From: Gemmatimonadota bacterium
Lineage (GTDB): Bacteria > Gemmatimonadota > Gemmatimonadetes > Longimicrobiales > Gaopeijiaceae
Direction of reading: 5' to 3'
DNA: 64,000 bases
Assembly (NCBI GenBank): GCA_016209885.1
Contig: JACQVF010000020.1
Location: 24,256-88,255 of the forward strand
Position 1 is the stretch's first letter. Every line of letters begins with the position of its first letter. The notes below the pieces were generated by a model, which was not told the DNA's origin, made no database searches, and saw only the letters and a program-made list of their open reading frames with translations. The position numbers and the translations under genes are program-made. Shown one piece after another: positions 10,094 to 19,358 of the stretch.

Positions 10094-13000
10094 ATGCGAA
10101 CATTGCTTCGCGCGATCCGTTCGGCCGTGCTGCTCGCGGGCGCGGCGACCACGATCCTGCTTACCCAGGCCGCGGCGGGGGCGGCCCAGTACTTCGGCCG
10201 GAACAAGGTCCACTATGACAGCCCTGATTTCCGGGTGCTGCAGACGGAGCACTTCGAGATCCACTACTACCCGGAGATGCAGGAGGCAGCGAGGGACGCG
10301 GCACGGATGGCGGAGCGCTGGTACCAGCGGCTCGCCCGGCTGTTCCAGCACGAGTTCGCGGTCAAGAAGCCGATCATCCTGTACGCCGACCATCCCGACT
10401 TCCAGCAGACGAATGCGATCTCGGACGTGATCAGTGAGGGGACGGGTGGCGTCACGGAGTCGCTCAAGGACCGAGTGATCCTGCCTCTCACGGGCAGCTA
10501 CAAGGAGACGGACCACGTCCTGGGCCACGAGCTGGTCCATGCGTTCCAGTACGATATCGCGAAGGCGCAGCGAGGAGGCGGCGCCACGGCCATCGGCTCG
10601 CTACCGCTCTGGCTCGTGGAAGGGATGGCGGAGTATCTCTCCGTGGGCCGTGACGACCCCCATACGGCCATGTGGCTGCGCGATGCGGCGCTGCGGGAAG
10701 AGCTTCCCACGCTGCGCCAGCTCACGCGCGACCGCCGGTTCTTCCCCTACCGTTACGGACAGGCGCTGTGGGCGTACGTCGCCGGCCGCTCGGGCGATGA
10801 GGTGGTGCCCGAGCTCTACCGGCAGGCGGGGCGCCGGGGCTGGGAGCAAGCGGTCGCCAGCGTGATCGGGATGAGCGAGGACTCCGTTTCACACGAATGG
10901 ATCACGGAGTTGCGGTCCACCTACCTCCCGCTCATGCAAGGGCGCACGCACCCGAGGGACGCGGGGAAACGGATCCTGGCGCCCGAGACCCGTGCCGGCG
11001 ACATGAACCTGGCGCCCGCCCTCAGCCCCGACGGGCGCTACGTAGCCTTCATCTCGGAGCGAGAGCTGTTCTCCGTCGAGCTCTTCGTGGCGGATGCGCA
11101 GACGGGCAAGGTGGTCAAGAGACTCACGCGGAGCGCCGCCGACCCGCACTATGATGCGCTGGCTTTCATCAGCTCCGCGGGTTCATGGTCGCCGGATGGC
11201 CAGAAGTTCGTCTTCGTGGTCTACGCGGACGGCGACAACGCCCTCGCCATCGCGGACGTTCGGCGAGGGAAGATCGAACGGCAGATCCGCGTCCCGGGCG
11301 TCGGCGCGATGTCGAACCCCGCGTGGTCACCGGACGGGAAGATGATTGCGTTCTCCGGTTCCGCCGGCGGGATCACGGACCTTTATCTCCTGGACGTGGC
11401 GAGCGGCCAGACGGAGCGCCTGACCGACGACCGGTACGCGGACCTGCAGCCGGCTTGGTCGCCCGATGGGACGACCATTGCCTTCGTGACGGACCGCGGC
11501 CCGGGCACCAACTTCCAGGGCCTGACGTACGGACCGGTGCGGCTGGCCCTACTCGACGTGGCGAGCCGGCGGGTCCGCAACCTGGACCTCTTCGCGGACG
11601 CCAAGCACATCACCCCCCAGTTCTCCCCGGACGCTCGCAGCCTGTACTTCATCTCCGATGCGGATGGCTTCAGTGACGTCTATCGCGTAGCTCTGGCCAC
11701 GGGGGAGGTGTTCCGGGTCACGCGGATCGCTACGGGCGTGAGCGGGATCACTGCGCTGTCACCGGCCATGTCCGTGGCGCAGGGCGAGGGGCGCATGCTG
11801 TTCTCGGTCTTCGATGGCGGGCGCTACGTCGTGTACGGGCTCGAGGCCGGGGAGATCGCGGGCCAGCCGGTGTCACGTGAGCCGGTGACGTCGGTCGCAG
11901 GCGTTCTACCGCCGGCTACGCCACGTGGCGACAGCTTCGTGAGCTCCTACCTGGGCGATCCCGTCACCGGGCTCCCGGCCACCGGAGAGTTCGAGGTCAC
12001 GGACTACCGCGCATCGCTCCAACTCGACTACGTGGGCCAGCCCACGATCGGCGTCGCCGTCAACCGCTTCGGTACCGGCGTGGGCGGCGCGACGGCGCTG
12101 TTCTTCAGCGATATGCTTGGCAACCGCAACCTCGGCTTGGCCGTGCAGGCGAACGGCGGCGTTCAGGACATCGGCGGGCAGGTCGTTTACCAGAACCTGA
12201 GTAGCCGCTGGAACTGGGCCTTGGCCGCTGGCCACATTCCGTATCTCCTCGCCTACACCTCCGTGGGTACGGGGTTAGTTCCGGTGAATGGGGGCTCGGT
12301 GCCTGCCACTGTCGTCGAGCAGATCCGCCAGCGGGTGACCGTGGACCAGACGATGGCGCTCGTCGCCTACCCGCTGTCCGCGACGCGTCGGCTCGAGGCG
12401 AACGCCGGGGTCACCCGCTACAGCTTCGACAACGAGGTCGAGCGCTTCGCGGTGTCCGGCGGCCGCTTGGTCCTCCACGAGAAGGAGGATCTGGACGCGC
12501 CCGACCCGCTAAACCTTGCGCAGGCGGCGGTCGCGTACGTGGGCGACTACTCGTTCTTTGGCTTCACGTCGCCGGTGAACGGTGGGCGCTTCCGCTTCGA
12601 GGTGGAAGGGACCTGGGGCACTATCAGCTACCAGACGCTCCTGGCCGACTACCGTCGCTACCTCTACCGCCGACCCATCACCCTCGCCTTCCGCGGACTG
12701 CACTATGGACGCTATGGCGCCGGTGGGAACACAGACCGGCTGAACCCACTCTTCCTCGGGTTCGAGACATTCGTGCGCGGCTACGCGGCAGAGTCCTTCG
12801 AGTTCTCGGAGTGCACGGGAGCCGACGCTCAGCGCGGCACTTGCCCCGAGTGGGAGCGGCTCTTCGGCAGCCGCTTGGCCCTCTTCAATGTCGAGCTGCG
12901 GGCGCCTCTCTTCGGGACCTCGGAGTTCGGGCTCATCGACTTTCCCTGGCTCCCCACGGACGCGGGCGTTTTCCTGGACGCCGGCGCCGCGTGGGGGCCA

Positions 13001-13183
13001 GGAGAAAACCTCGAGTTCGCGTTCCGGCGCCGTACCACGGAGCGCGTGCCGGTGTTCAGCACCGGGCTTACCGCCCGCTTCAACGTCCTGGGCTTCCTCG
13101 TGGTGGAAGCATACTACGCATACCCGTTCCAGCGGCCGGAGAAGGGCTGGCACTGGGGCTTCCAGATCGCGCCAGGGTGGTGA
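10094..13183 (+). CDS. Exported peptidase-MA / TolB-like propeller / outer-membrane barrel fusion
   Basis: 1029 residues, ATG with an AGGGGG site. A signal peptide (about 1-33) precedes a gluzincin-type peptidase domain with GHELVHAF (HExxH at about residues 145-149) and the downstream EGMAEYLS glutamate about 27 residues later. Next come at least five TolB/WD40-like blades (AWSPDGKMIAFSG, AWSPDGTTIAFVTD, QFSPDARSLYFISD). The last about 350 residues look like a BamA/Omp85-type beta barrel, ending in aromatic GWHWGFQIAPGW as outer-membrane proteins do. This predicts a cell-surface metalloprotease tethered by its own barrel. The architecture is seen in Gemmatimonadota genomes but is not characterised to my knowledge. 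Whether the peptidase faces the periplasm or the outside is open. Confidence 0.8.
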   Translation: MRTLLRAIRSAVLLAGAATTILLTQAAAGAAQYFGRNKVHYDSPDFRVLQTEHFEIHYYPEMQEAARDAARMAERWYQRLARLFQHEFAVKKPIILYADHPDFQQTNAISDVISEGTGGVTESLKDRVILPLTGSYKETDHVLGHELVHAFQYDIAKAQRGGGATAIGSLPLWLVEGMAEYLSVGRDDPHTAMWLRDAALREELPTLRQLTRDRRFFPYRYGQALWAYVAGRSGDEVVPELYRQAGRRGWEQAVASVIGMSEDSVSHEWITELRSTYLPLMQGRTHPRDAGKRILAPETRAGDMNLAPALSPDGRYVAFISERELFSVELFVADAQTGKVVKRLTRSAADPHYDALAFISSAGSWSPDGQKFVFVVYADGDNALAIADVRRGKIERQIRVPGVGAMSNPAWSPDGKMIAFSGSAGGITDLYLLDVASGQTERLTDDRYADLQPAWSPDGTTIAFVTDRGPGTNFQGLTYGPVRLALLDVASRRVRNLDLFADAKHITPQFSPDARSLYFISDADGFSDVYRVALATGEVFRVTRIATGVSGITALSPAMSVAQGEGRMLFSVFDGGRYVVYGLEAGEIAGQPVSREPVTSVAGVLPPATPRGDSFVSSYLGDPVTGLPATGEFEVTDYRASLQLDYVGQPTIGVAVNRFGTGVGGATALFFSDMLGNRNLGLAVQANGGVQDIGGQVVYQNLSSRWNWALAAGHIPYLLAYTSVGTGLVPVNGGSVPATVVEQIRQRVTVDQTMALVAYPLSATRRLEANAGVTRYSFDNEVERFAVSGGRLVLHEKEDLDAPDPLNLAQAAVAYVGDYSFFGFTSPVNGGRFRFEVEGTWGTISYQTLLADYRRYLYRRPITLAFRGLHYGRYGAGGNTDRLNPLFLGFETFVRGYAAESFEFSECTGADAQRGTCPEWERLFGSRLALFNVELRAPLFGTSEFGLIDFPWLPTDAGVFLDAGAAWGPGENLEFAFRRRTTERVPVFSTGLTARFNVLGFLVVEAYYAYPFQRPEKGWHWGFQIAPGW

Positions 13184-13190
13184 GGCCGGG

Positions 13191-13595
13191 GTGTGCCCTC
13201 CCGCGCTCGCCGACTTCGTCGCGCTCTTCAACGCCCAGCGGTTCTGGGAAAGCCACGAAGCGCTCGAGGACGCGTGGCGGCGAACGAGAAGCGAATTCTA
13301 CCACGGGCTGATCCTCTACGCGAGCGCGTGGGTCCACCTCCAGCGGCGCAACCCCCACGGGATGGCCATTCAGCTCGGGAAGGCGGAACGATCCCTGGCA
13401 GAATACCGGCCCGCGTACCTGGGGATCGACGTGGACGCGCTTCTCGAGAACGCCCGGCGAGTGCGCGAGCGGGTACGGCCCCCGGGACACGGCCGCCCCC
13501 GTTACCCGCCCGAGGGGATCGCCTACCCGCGGCTCGCGCTCGACCCCGCGCGGGTCCGGGGCGATGAACCGGAGCTGGCGGGCGCTGCCTCGTAG
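13191..13595 (+). CDS. DUF309 domain protein
   Basis: 134 residues from a GTG seven bases after the previous stop. The family signature is plain: FNAQRFWESHEALEDAWR, then FYHGLILYASAWVHLQRRNP. DUF309 proteins are small all-helical proteins of unknown function; the conserved H-E and H positions suggest ligand or metal binding, but this is unproven. It is probably co-transcribed with the barrel protein. Nothing in the sequence links the two functionally. It converges on mlaD, whose stop lies 105 bases downstream; the gap has no clear terminator. Confidence 0.85.
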   Translation: MCPPALADFVALFNAQRFWESHEALEDAWRRTRSEFYHGLILYASAWVHLQRRNPHGMAIQLGKAERSLAEYRPAYLGIDVDALLENARRVRERVRPPGHGRPRYPPEGIAYPRLALDPARVRGDEPELAGAAS

Positions 13596-13699
13596 ATCCG
13601 CATACTCCGGACACTCCGGCTCGGGGCCTTCTCGTCTCTTTGACCCGCCTGGATGAGCAGCGGCTTCGCCACCCTCGAGGCGCCCGGCCCTGGACGTGC

Positions 13700-14593
13700 T
13701 CAGAAAATCTCGATGTTGACGTACCGGCGTGGGTTGCTTCGGATATCGTCGAGGAGTGCCGTCAAGCTTGCGAAGCTCCGGTTCAGGTTTCGGTAGAGCG
13801 AGTCGTCCTTCGACAGGAGCCCGAGGGTCCCTTCTCCACGGTCGATGCGAGCCAGGATCGCCTCCAGGGACGAGGACGTGCGCCCCAGCGTGGCGGCGGT
13901 ATGCCCCAGGAGGGCCGTCAGCGAGTCGGCTCGCGCGACGGTTCGCTCCAGCTCGGGCCCTGCGACCGCGCGCTCGATTCCGCTTGCCGACCGGTTGAGG
14001 CTGCTGGACAGCTCCCGGAGATCACTCCGCTGCTCGGCCGCGGTCCCGGCGAGCTGGGCTACGAGCCGCTGGAGGTCGCCGACGGCTTGCCCCAAGGCGT
14101 TCACCGTCTCATCGGACAGGAGTGTCTGGGCCTGCGCCAGTGCCCGCCCGGCCCGATCGCTCACCTGCTCGAGGGCCTCGACCACGCCTTCCACGCGTTC
14201 TCCGGGGATGGTGTCCCCGCGGCGCAGCGCCTCGCCGAGCGCAGCGGGCTCGACGTCTACGACCATGCCACCGAGCAGTCCGCTGGACCGCAGCCGCGCG
14301 TGGGAACCACGCGGCACCGGGTAGCGGCCTTCGACCTCCAGGCGCATGGCCACGCCGTCCGGGACGATCTCGAACCCGATCACGCGACCGATGTTCACTC
14401 CCCGTAGCTGAACGGGATCGCCGTTCCGCAGCCCGGCCGCGTCATCCACAACGGAGTAGAGGTAGTAACGCCCCCGGAAGGTCGCGGGGTCGGTGAGCAT
14501 GAAGAGGACGATGAGCGCGGCGAGGATCCCGGCGAGCACGAAGATCCCGACCCAGAGCTCGCGGCGGGCGGCCGGCTTTGGTACTCCCGCCAT
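13700..14593 (-). CDS. mlaD: MlaD/MCE family phospholipid-transport substrate-binding protein
   Basis: 297 residues from ATG 14593, which has a GGGGAG site at good spacing; a GTG at 14662 overlapping mlaF's stop would add 23 unconserved residues and is the alternative. A single N-terminal membrane anchor (ELWVGIFVLAGILAALIVLF) is followed by the MCE domain (GLRNGDPVQLRGVNIGRV, then SHARLRSSGLLGGMVVDVEP) and a long helical tail. MlaD hexamers bind lipids in the periplasm for the MlaFE ABC transporter, which keeps outer-membrane lipid asymmetry. Gene order mlaE-mlaF-mlaD supports this. The MlaB and MlaC partners are not in the window. Confidence 0.9.
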   Translation of the reverse strand: MAGVPKPAARRELWVGIFVLAGILAALIVLFMLTDPATFRGRYYLYSVVDDAAGLRNGDPVQLRGVNIGRVIGFEIVPDGVAMRLEVEGRYPVPRGSHARLRSSGLLGGMVVDVEPAALGEALRRGDTIPGERVEGVVEALEQVSDRAGRALAQAQTLLSDETVNALGQAVGDLQRLVAQLAGTAAEQRSDLRELSSSLNRSASGIERAVAGPELERTVARADSLTALLGHTAATLGRTSSSLEAILARIDRGEGTLGLLSKDDSLYRNLNRSFASLTALLDDIRSNPRRYVNIEIF

Positions 14594-14658
14594 GACATGC
14601 TCCCCGACAGGGCGCGGACCCTCACGCACCGCGCCTCCGCTCACCCCCGCCGGCCCGC

Positions 14659-15426
14659 TCACACCAGCTCCAGGACGTCGAGCGCCGCGGTCGCCGCCTC
14701 CCGGTCCACGAAGGCACGCACTGCCGGGTCGTCGCTCGCGCGGAACCCGGACGGCGGACCCACGAAGCGGATCCGGCCGCCCTCTAGCATCGCGACGCGG
14801 TCGCAGATCTCGAGCGCGCCCTGGACGTCATGTGTCACGATGAACGACGTGACATCGAGCTCGCGGTTGAGCTGGACCATGAGCCGCTCGACCGCTGCCA
14901 GGTTCACGGGATCGAGTCCGGTGGTCGCTTCGTCCCAAAGAAGGATCTTCGGACGGCCCACAATCGCGCGCGCGACCCCCACGCGCTTTCGCATGCCGCC
15001 GGAGAGATCGGCGGGCAGCTTCGACATGACCTCCCGGGGCACCAGATTCACGTGCTCGAGCGCCTCCGCAACCTGCGCCGCCATTTCCCGCCGGGACAGA
15101 CTACGGGTCATCCCTTCGTGAATGCCCAGCGCCACATTGTCGAACACTGTCATGGAGTCGAACAGCGCGGCGTTCTGGAACACGTATCCGACCTTGCAGC
15201 GGATCCGCTCCAGCGTCCTGGCGTCGCAAAAAACCGAGGACTCGCCGTCCACCAGCACATCGCCCGCGTCCGGCGTGATGAGCCGGATCGTCGTCTTGAG
15301 CAGTATGCTCTTCCCCGTGCCCGACGGCCCCACCAGCGCCAGCATCTCTCCCCTTTCCACGGACAGGCTGACGCCCGTGAGCACGGGGCGGTCGAACCGC
15401 TTGTGCACCTTCCGGTATTCGATCAT
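14659..15426 (-). CDS. mlaF: MlaF-type ABC transporter ATP-binding protein
   Basis: 255 residues from ATG 15426 (a TTG at 15441 is possible). The ABC ATPase motifs are complete: Walker A GPSGTGKS, signature LSGGMRKRVGVARAI, Walker B ILLWDEATTGLDP and the switch histidine in VTHDVQGAL. LSGGM with arginine and lysine just after is typical of Mla/Ttg2A ATPases. It powers the MlaE permease in the inner membrane. It lies between mlaE (90 bases upstream of this start) and mlaD. Confidence 0.93.
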   Translation of the reverse strand: MIEYRKVHKRFDRPVLTGVSLSVERGEMLALVGPSGTGKSILLKTTIRLITPDAGDVLVDGESSVFCDARTLERIRCKVGYVFQNAALFDSMTVFDNVALGIHEGMTRSLSRREMAAQVAEALEHVNLVPREVMSKLPADLSGGMRKRVGVARAIVGRPKILLWDEATTGLDPVNLAAVERLMVQLNRELDVTSFIVTHDVQGALEICDRVAMLEGGRIRFVGPPSGFRASDDPAVRAFVDREAATAALDVLELV

Positions 15427-15516
15427 GTCTATTTCACTCAATCCAGGCTATCCGCGCTAGCCGCTCTGTCCACCTGACCCTGGACCCGAAGCGGCACGGC
15501 CCCGTCCCAGCGCTCT

Positions 15517-16398
15517 TCAGTTGAGCAGGAGCGGCGGGAACAGGGCGTCCAGGATCAGGATGGTCAGGGTCATAAAAACCACCGATCGCGTGGTGGTCTG
15601 CCCCACGCCCTGCGCCCCGCCCGCGGTACGCAGCCCCATGTGCACGGCGATCAGCGGGATCGCGAACCCGAAAACCACGGCCTTGGCCAGGGAGTAGAGC
15701 AGGTCCCAGTTGTGCCAGAATAGCCGCGCGCCGTAGAAGAAGGAGTCTCGGCCCAGCCCCACCGTCAGCTCGGCCGCGATCATGCCTGCACAGATCCCGA
15801 CAACGTTGGCGACGGCCACCAGCACCGGCACGACCACGATTCCCGCGAGCACCCGAGGTGCGCCCAGGATCCGCACCGGATCGCGTCCGAGGGCGTAGTA
15901 CGCATCGATCTGCTCCGAGACCTTCATGGTCCCGAGCTCTGCGGTGATGCGCGCGCCCACGCGGCCGACCAGAACGATGGCCGTGAGGACGGGCCCCAGC
16001 TCGAGGACCATGCTGGAGACCACCACGCTCCCGAGTATGTAGAGCGGCACGGCCCCCGTGAACTGGTAGCCTCCCTGCTGCGTGGTGACCACACCCGCCA
16101 GGACGGACGTGACGATAACGATGGGAAGGCTCTGGACGCCCATGGCATAGGCCTGACTCGCGACCTCCCGAAACCCGACGTGCCCCTGAACCACGCACGT
16201 CGCGATCCTCCACATGAGCGTACCGAGATCGCCTGCGTGGCGGACGACGTTTTCGCCCCCGCGGCCAAACGCCGAGAGCGCCCGGCGGACCATCACGCCC
16301 AACGGGGTAAGCCGCTGCACGCTGCCACCCACGCCACACGCTGCCTTTTCTGCAACCCTACGGCGCGCACCTTTCCCGCCCGTGGTGAGCTCTGGCAC
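15517..16398 (-). CDS. mlaE: MlaE family ABC transporter permease
   Basis: 293 residues from a GTG with a GGAG site; family members are usually near 260, so the first 35 residues are extra, and ATG 16293 is an alternative start. Five to six membrane segments are predicted. Family motifs include GFREVASQAYAMGVQSLPIV, the helix ending LELGPVLTAIVLVGRVGARI, and ELGTMKVSEQIDAYYALGRDP. It forms the membrane core of the lipid transporter with MlaF and MlaD. Confidence 0.92.
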   Translation of the reverse strand: MPELTTGGKGARRRVAEKAACGVGGSVQRLTPLGVMVRRALSAFGRGGENVVRHAGDLGTLMWRIATCVVQGHVGFREVASQAYAMGVQSLPIVIVTSVLAGVVTTQQGGYQFTGAVPLYILGSVVVSSMVLELGPVLTAIVLVGRVGARITAELGTMKVSEQIDAYYALGRDPVRILGAPRVLAGIVVVPVLVAVANVVGICAGMIAAELTVGLGRDSFFYGARLFWHNWDLLYSLAKAVVFGFAIPLIAVHMGLRTAGGAQGVGQTTTRSVVFMTLTILILDALFPPLLLN

Positions 16399-16751
16399 GA
16401 CGGAACTCCATCACCCGAACCCGCTCTCCCGGGCGACGGTTTCGGAACGAATGCCGGATCCCCCGCCCTCCGGGTGCTGCGGCTCCGGATTCGACCCCTC
16501 GGAGTTCCTCCCGGAACCGGACGATCTGCCGCGAAAAAGCTCTATGAGGCGGAGACAATCCGCAAGTGAGCACGTGACCTCTGGTGACCCCTGCACATGC
16601 GGGAATGTGGCTTTGCGGCGGTGAATCCACGGCGCTATCATGGCAACTGTTAACTGTTCGGGCCTCGGCGACCCCCGGCCGGAAGGCCGGAGCGCGGCGC
16701 AGCCAGGGGCTGGCGCCGCGCCGTGGTCCGGCATCCAACGGAGGGCGAAGG
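16399..16751. other. Divergent intergenic region mlaE / M20 peptidase
   Basis: This 353-base gap separates the divergent mlaE and M20 peptidase genes. It holds one good promoter candidate for the peptidase (16613-16641). The rest shows no conserved ORF or RNA that I recognise. Confidence 0.5.
16613..16641 (+). promoter_or_regulatory. Candidate sigma-70 promoter for the M20 peptidase
   Basis: TTGCGG and TATCAT are separated by exactly 17 bases, about 110 bases upstream of the peptidase start. Five of six -10 bases and four of six -35 bases match consensus. Confidence 0.5.
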
Positions 16752-18137
16752 ATGAGTTCGCTTCACGGCGGGTCTGTGCCCGTCGTGGCGCTGGCGGTGT
16801 TCCAGGGCCTCCTGGCCGCGCGGCACACGGACTGTCGCGGCGCCACATTGCTCGCACTCGAGTCAGCAGCCACCCCGTGCGCGGCGGGGCGGTCCGCCGT
16901 CGCCCAGGATGCCCGCTACCTGGAGGAGGTTCGGGCGCTCGCCGCGGACGCGGGGGTGCAGCGCGCGTTCCGTGCCATCGAGGAGCTCGAGCCGCGCACC
17001 CACGGCGACCTGATCCTGCTCACGGAGATCCCGGCGCCGCCGTTCAAGGAGGAGCAGCGCGCCAAGAGGTACGCGGAGATGCTTCGCGAGGCGGGCCTCG
17101 ACAGCGTGTACATCGACGAGGTCGGGAACGTCATCGGCGTCCGCAGGGGCCGATCCAGCGAGAAGACGGTAGCCCTCGACGGCCATCTGGACACCGTATT
17201 CCCGGAGGGCACCGACGTGAGGGTGCGGATTCGTGGAGACACCCTGTTCGCGCCCGGAATCGGCGACGACACCCGCGGCCTCGTCCTCGTGCTGACGGTC
17301 CTGCGAGCCATGAATCAGGCGGGGATCCAGACGGAGGGCGACGTCCTCTTCATTGGCACGGTAGGGGAGGAAGGACTCGGCGACCTTCGGGGCGTCAAGC
17401 ACCTCTTCAGCGCAGAGGGCCCGCCAATCGACGCCTGGATCGCCGTGGATGGGGGCGACGAGGGCCGCGTCCTGCATCAGGGGATCGGGTCGCGCCGTTA
17501 CCGAATCACGTTTCGGGGACCGGGCGGTCACTCTTGGGGCGCCTTCGGTCTCGCCAACCCGCACCATGCGCTGGGGCGGGCCGTCCGGTACTTCGCCGAA
17601 AGCGCGGACGGCTACACACGGACAGGCCCCCAGACCAGCTACAACGTCGGACGGATCGGCGGCGGCACCTCCGTGAACGCGATCCCGTTCGAGAGCTGGA
17701 TGGAGGTGGACATGCGGTCCGTGAGCCCTCAGCGCCTCGCTGGCGTAGACTCCATCCTGCAGACCTCGATACGCCGCGCGCTTGACGAGGAGAACGCCGT
17801 GCGCCGCCACGGACCGCCCCTCACCGCGGACGTGGAGAAAGTCGGTGACCGGCCGTCCGGCGAGATCCCTTCCAGCACGCCCATCGTGCAGCGGGCGATC
17901 GCGGCCACCCGCTACTTCGGGACCGAGCCGGCCCCTGGGACCGGCTCCACGGACTCGAACATCCCGATCGCAAAGGGGCTGCCCGCCATCACGATCGGCC
18001 GCGGCGGCGTGGGCGACGGCGGCCACTCCCCCGGCGAATGGTGGCTCAACGAGAAGGGGGACATCGCCATCAAGAAGGCGTTGCTCATTGTCCTGGCGGA
18101 GGCAGGACTCGCGACCCGGCGCCCGGCTACGCCCTGA
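16752..18137 (+). CDS. Exported M20 family metallopeptidase
   Basis: 461 residues, ATG with a GAGGGCGAAGG site. The first about 55 residues look like a signal peptide with a hydrophobic stretch (VPVVALAVFQGLLAA) ahead of AVAQDARYLEE, so export is likely. Di-zinc ligands of the M20 family are visible: DGHLDT (His at about residue 145), GIGDDTRG, the catalytic GEEGLGD, and the C-terminal GDGGHSPGEW. The dimerisation domain carries GPGGHSWGAFG. M20 enzymes trim dipeptides, tripeptides or N-acyl amino acids. Substrate cannot be called. It converges on the HisC-like gene with only 31 bases between stops. Confidence 0.88.
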   Translation: MSSLHGGSVPVVALAVFQGLLAARHTDCRGATLLALESAATPCAAGRSAVAQDARYLEEVRALAADAGVQRAFRAIEELEPRTHGDLILLTEIPAPPFKEEQRAKRYAEMLREAGLDSVYIDEVGNVIGVRRGRSSEKTVALDGHLDTVFPEGTDVRVRIRGDTLFAPGIGDDTRGLVLVLTVLRAMNQAGIQTEGDVLFIGTVGEEGLGDLRGVKHLFSAEGPPIDAWIAVDGGDEGRVLHQGIGSRRYRITFRGPGGHSWGAFGLANPHHALGRAVRYFAESADGYTRTGPQTSYNVGRIGGGTSVNAIPFESWMEVDMRSVSPQRLAGVDSILQTSIRRALDEENAVRRHGPPLTADVEKVGDRPSGEIPSSTPIVQRAIAATRYFGTEPAPGTGSTDSNIPIAKGLPAITIGRGGVGDGGHSPGEWWLNEKGDIAIKKALLIVLAEAGLATRRPATP

Positions 18138-18153
18138 GAGGGTTAGAGGGTTA
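18138..18153. repeat. Tandem repeat, 8-bp unit x2, directly after a stop codon
   Basis: Two copies of GAGGGTTA follow the TGA of the M20 gene without a gap. Confidence 0.8.
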
Positions 18154-18168
18154 GAATCTGCTCCGCAC

Positions 18169-19317
18169 CTACACCCACCCCGCGCGCCGGAACTCCCGCA
18201 GGTGCTGGGCGAAGCGCTCCATCTCCTCGGGAAGCCCGATGGAGATGCGGTTGTAGCCGAGCATCGGCGGGAACGGGCGCCCCACGAGGACGTCGCGCTC
18301 GCGCATGCGCTCGATGAACTCCAGGAGGTCCCCGTTGATTCGGTACATCGCGAAGTTCGCGTGGCTCGGCAGGTATTCGAGGCCCAGGTCGTCGAGGCAC
18401 TGGTAGAGCACCTGCCGCGCGCGGTTGTTGAGCTCAAGGCTTTCCTTCATGAATCCGGTGTCATGGAGGCAGGCACGCGCCGCCACGAGGACCAGATGGT
18501 TCGCGTTGTTGTCGGACGCGAACGCACGCATGCGCTCCGCCGTCTCGTGCCGGGCGACGGCATACCCCAGCCGCATCCCCGCCATACCGTAGATTTTCGA
18601 GAACGTGCGCGTCACCACCACGTTGGGGCGTTCCTGTATATGCCGGAGCGCCGTCCAATACGAGGGATCCTGCACGTAGTGGAAGTACGCCTCGTCCACA
18701 AGGAAGTACACATGCTCCGGGGCCTCGGCGACCCAAGCGTCGATCTCGCCGCTTGGCGTAAGCGTGGCCGTGGGGTTATTGGGGTTACAGATGTAGACCA
18801 GGACCGGGACGCGGCGGCCCCGGCTGAGCTCGCGCAAGCGGGCCACGTCGTGTGCCCAATCGGGGCGAAGCGGAACCTTCTCCACATGGAGGCCGGGGAG
18901 CGCCGCTGCGTACTGGGGGACATCCTCGAAGGTGGGCTCTGCGACCAGAACGCGAGCGCTGGCGCCGCCCAAAGCCTGGACGGCCATCTGGAGCACTTCC
19001 GTCGAGCCGTTCCCCAGGACGATGTTCTCCGGCGTCACGCCATGCATCCGGGCGATCTCCTCGGTGAGCTCGGTGCGCGGGCCGAACGGGTAGCGGTTCG
19101 CCTCGACCAGCCCGTCGAGGATCGCCTGCCGGGCGGACGGCGGTAACCCCAGAGGGTTCTCATTGGCGTTCAGCCGAAGAGTGCGCCGGTCGAGGCCACC
19201 GGCGCCCCTGGGCTCGGGCCGGGTGTACAGGACCTGGCGAGACGCCGAGAGCCACGGCATCGCACTGGCGAGGCCCGCCCCGGCGGCGACGCGCTGCATG
19301 AAGTACCGTCGGTTCAT
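18169..19317 (-). CDS. Histidinol-phosphate aminotransferase-like PLP enzyme with Tat-type leader
   Basis: 382 residues from ATG 19317, behind a GGAGGG site; the frame is open further upstream but without family similarity. The N-terminus MNRRYFMQRVAAGAGLASAM is a twin-arginine-like signal, unexpected for a histidine biosynthesis enzyme. The rest is a class I/II fold-type-I aminotransferase: LNANENPLGLPPSA, YPFGPRTEL, NPNNPTAT, and TFSKIYGMAGMRLGY with the PLP lysine at about residue 241. HisC-family members with Tat leaders exist in several phyla and their substrates are unknown. Export of a folded cofactor-loaded enzyme would fit Tat. It is 26 bases before thyX's stop side in a minus-strand pair. 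Confidence 0.82.
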   Translation of the reverse strand: MNRRYFMQRVAAGAGLASAMPWLSASRQVLYTRPEPRGAGGLDRRTLRLNANENPLGLPPSARQAILDGLVEANRYPFGPRTELTEEIARMHGVTPENIVLGNGSTEVLQMAVQALGGASARVLVAEPTFEDVPQYAAALPGLHVEKVPLRPDWAHDVARLRELSRGRRVPVLVYICNPNNPTATLTPSGEIDAWVAEAPEHVYFLVDEAYFHYVQDPSYWTALRHIQERPNVVVTRTFSKIYGMAGMRLGYAVARHETAERMRAFASDNNANHLVLVAARACLHDTGFMKESLELNNRARQVLYQCLDDLGLEYLPSHANFAMYRINGDLLEFIERMRERDVLVGRPFPPMLGYNRISIGLPEEMERFAQHLREFRRAGWV

Positions 19318-19358
19318 GGATCCCTCCGTGTACCACGGGATCGCTCCGGGCGATCCGC

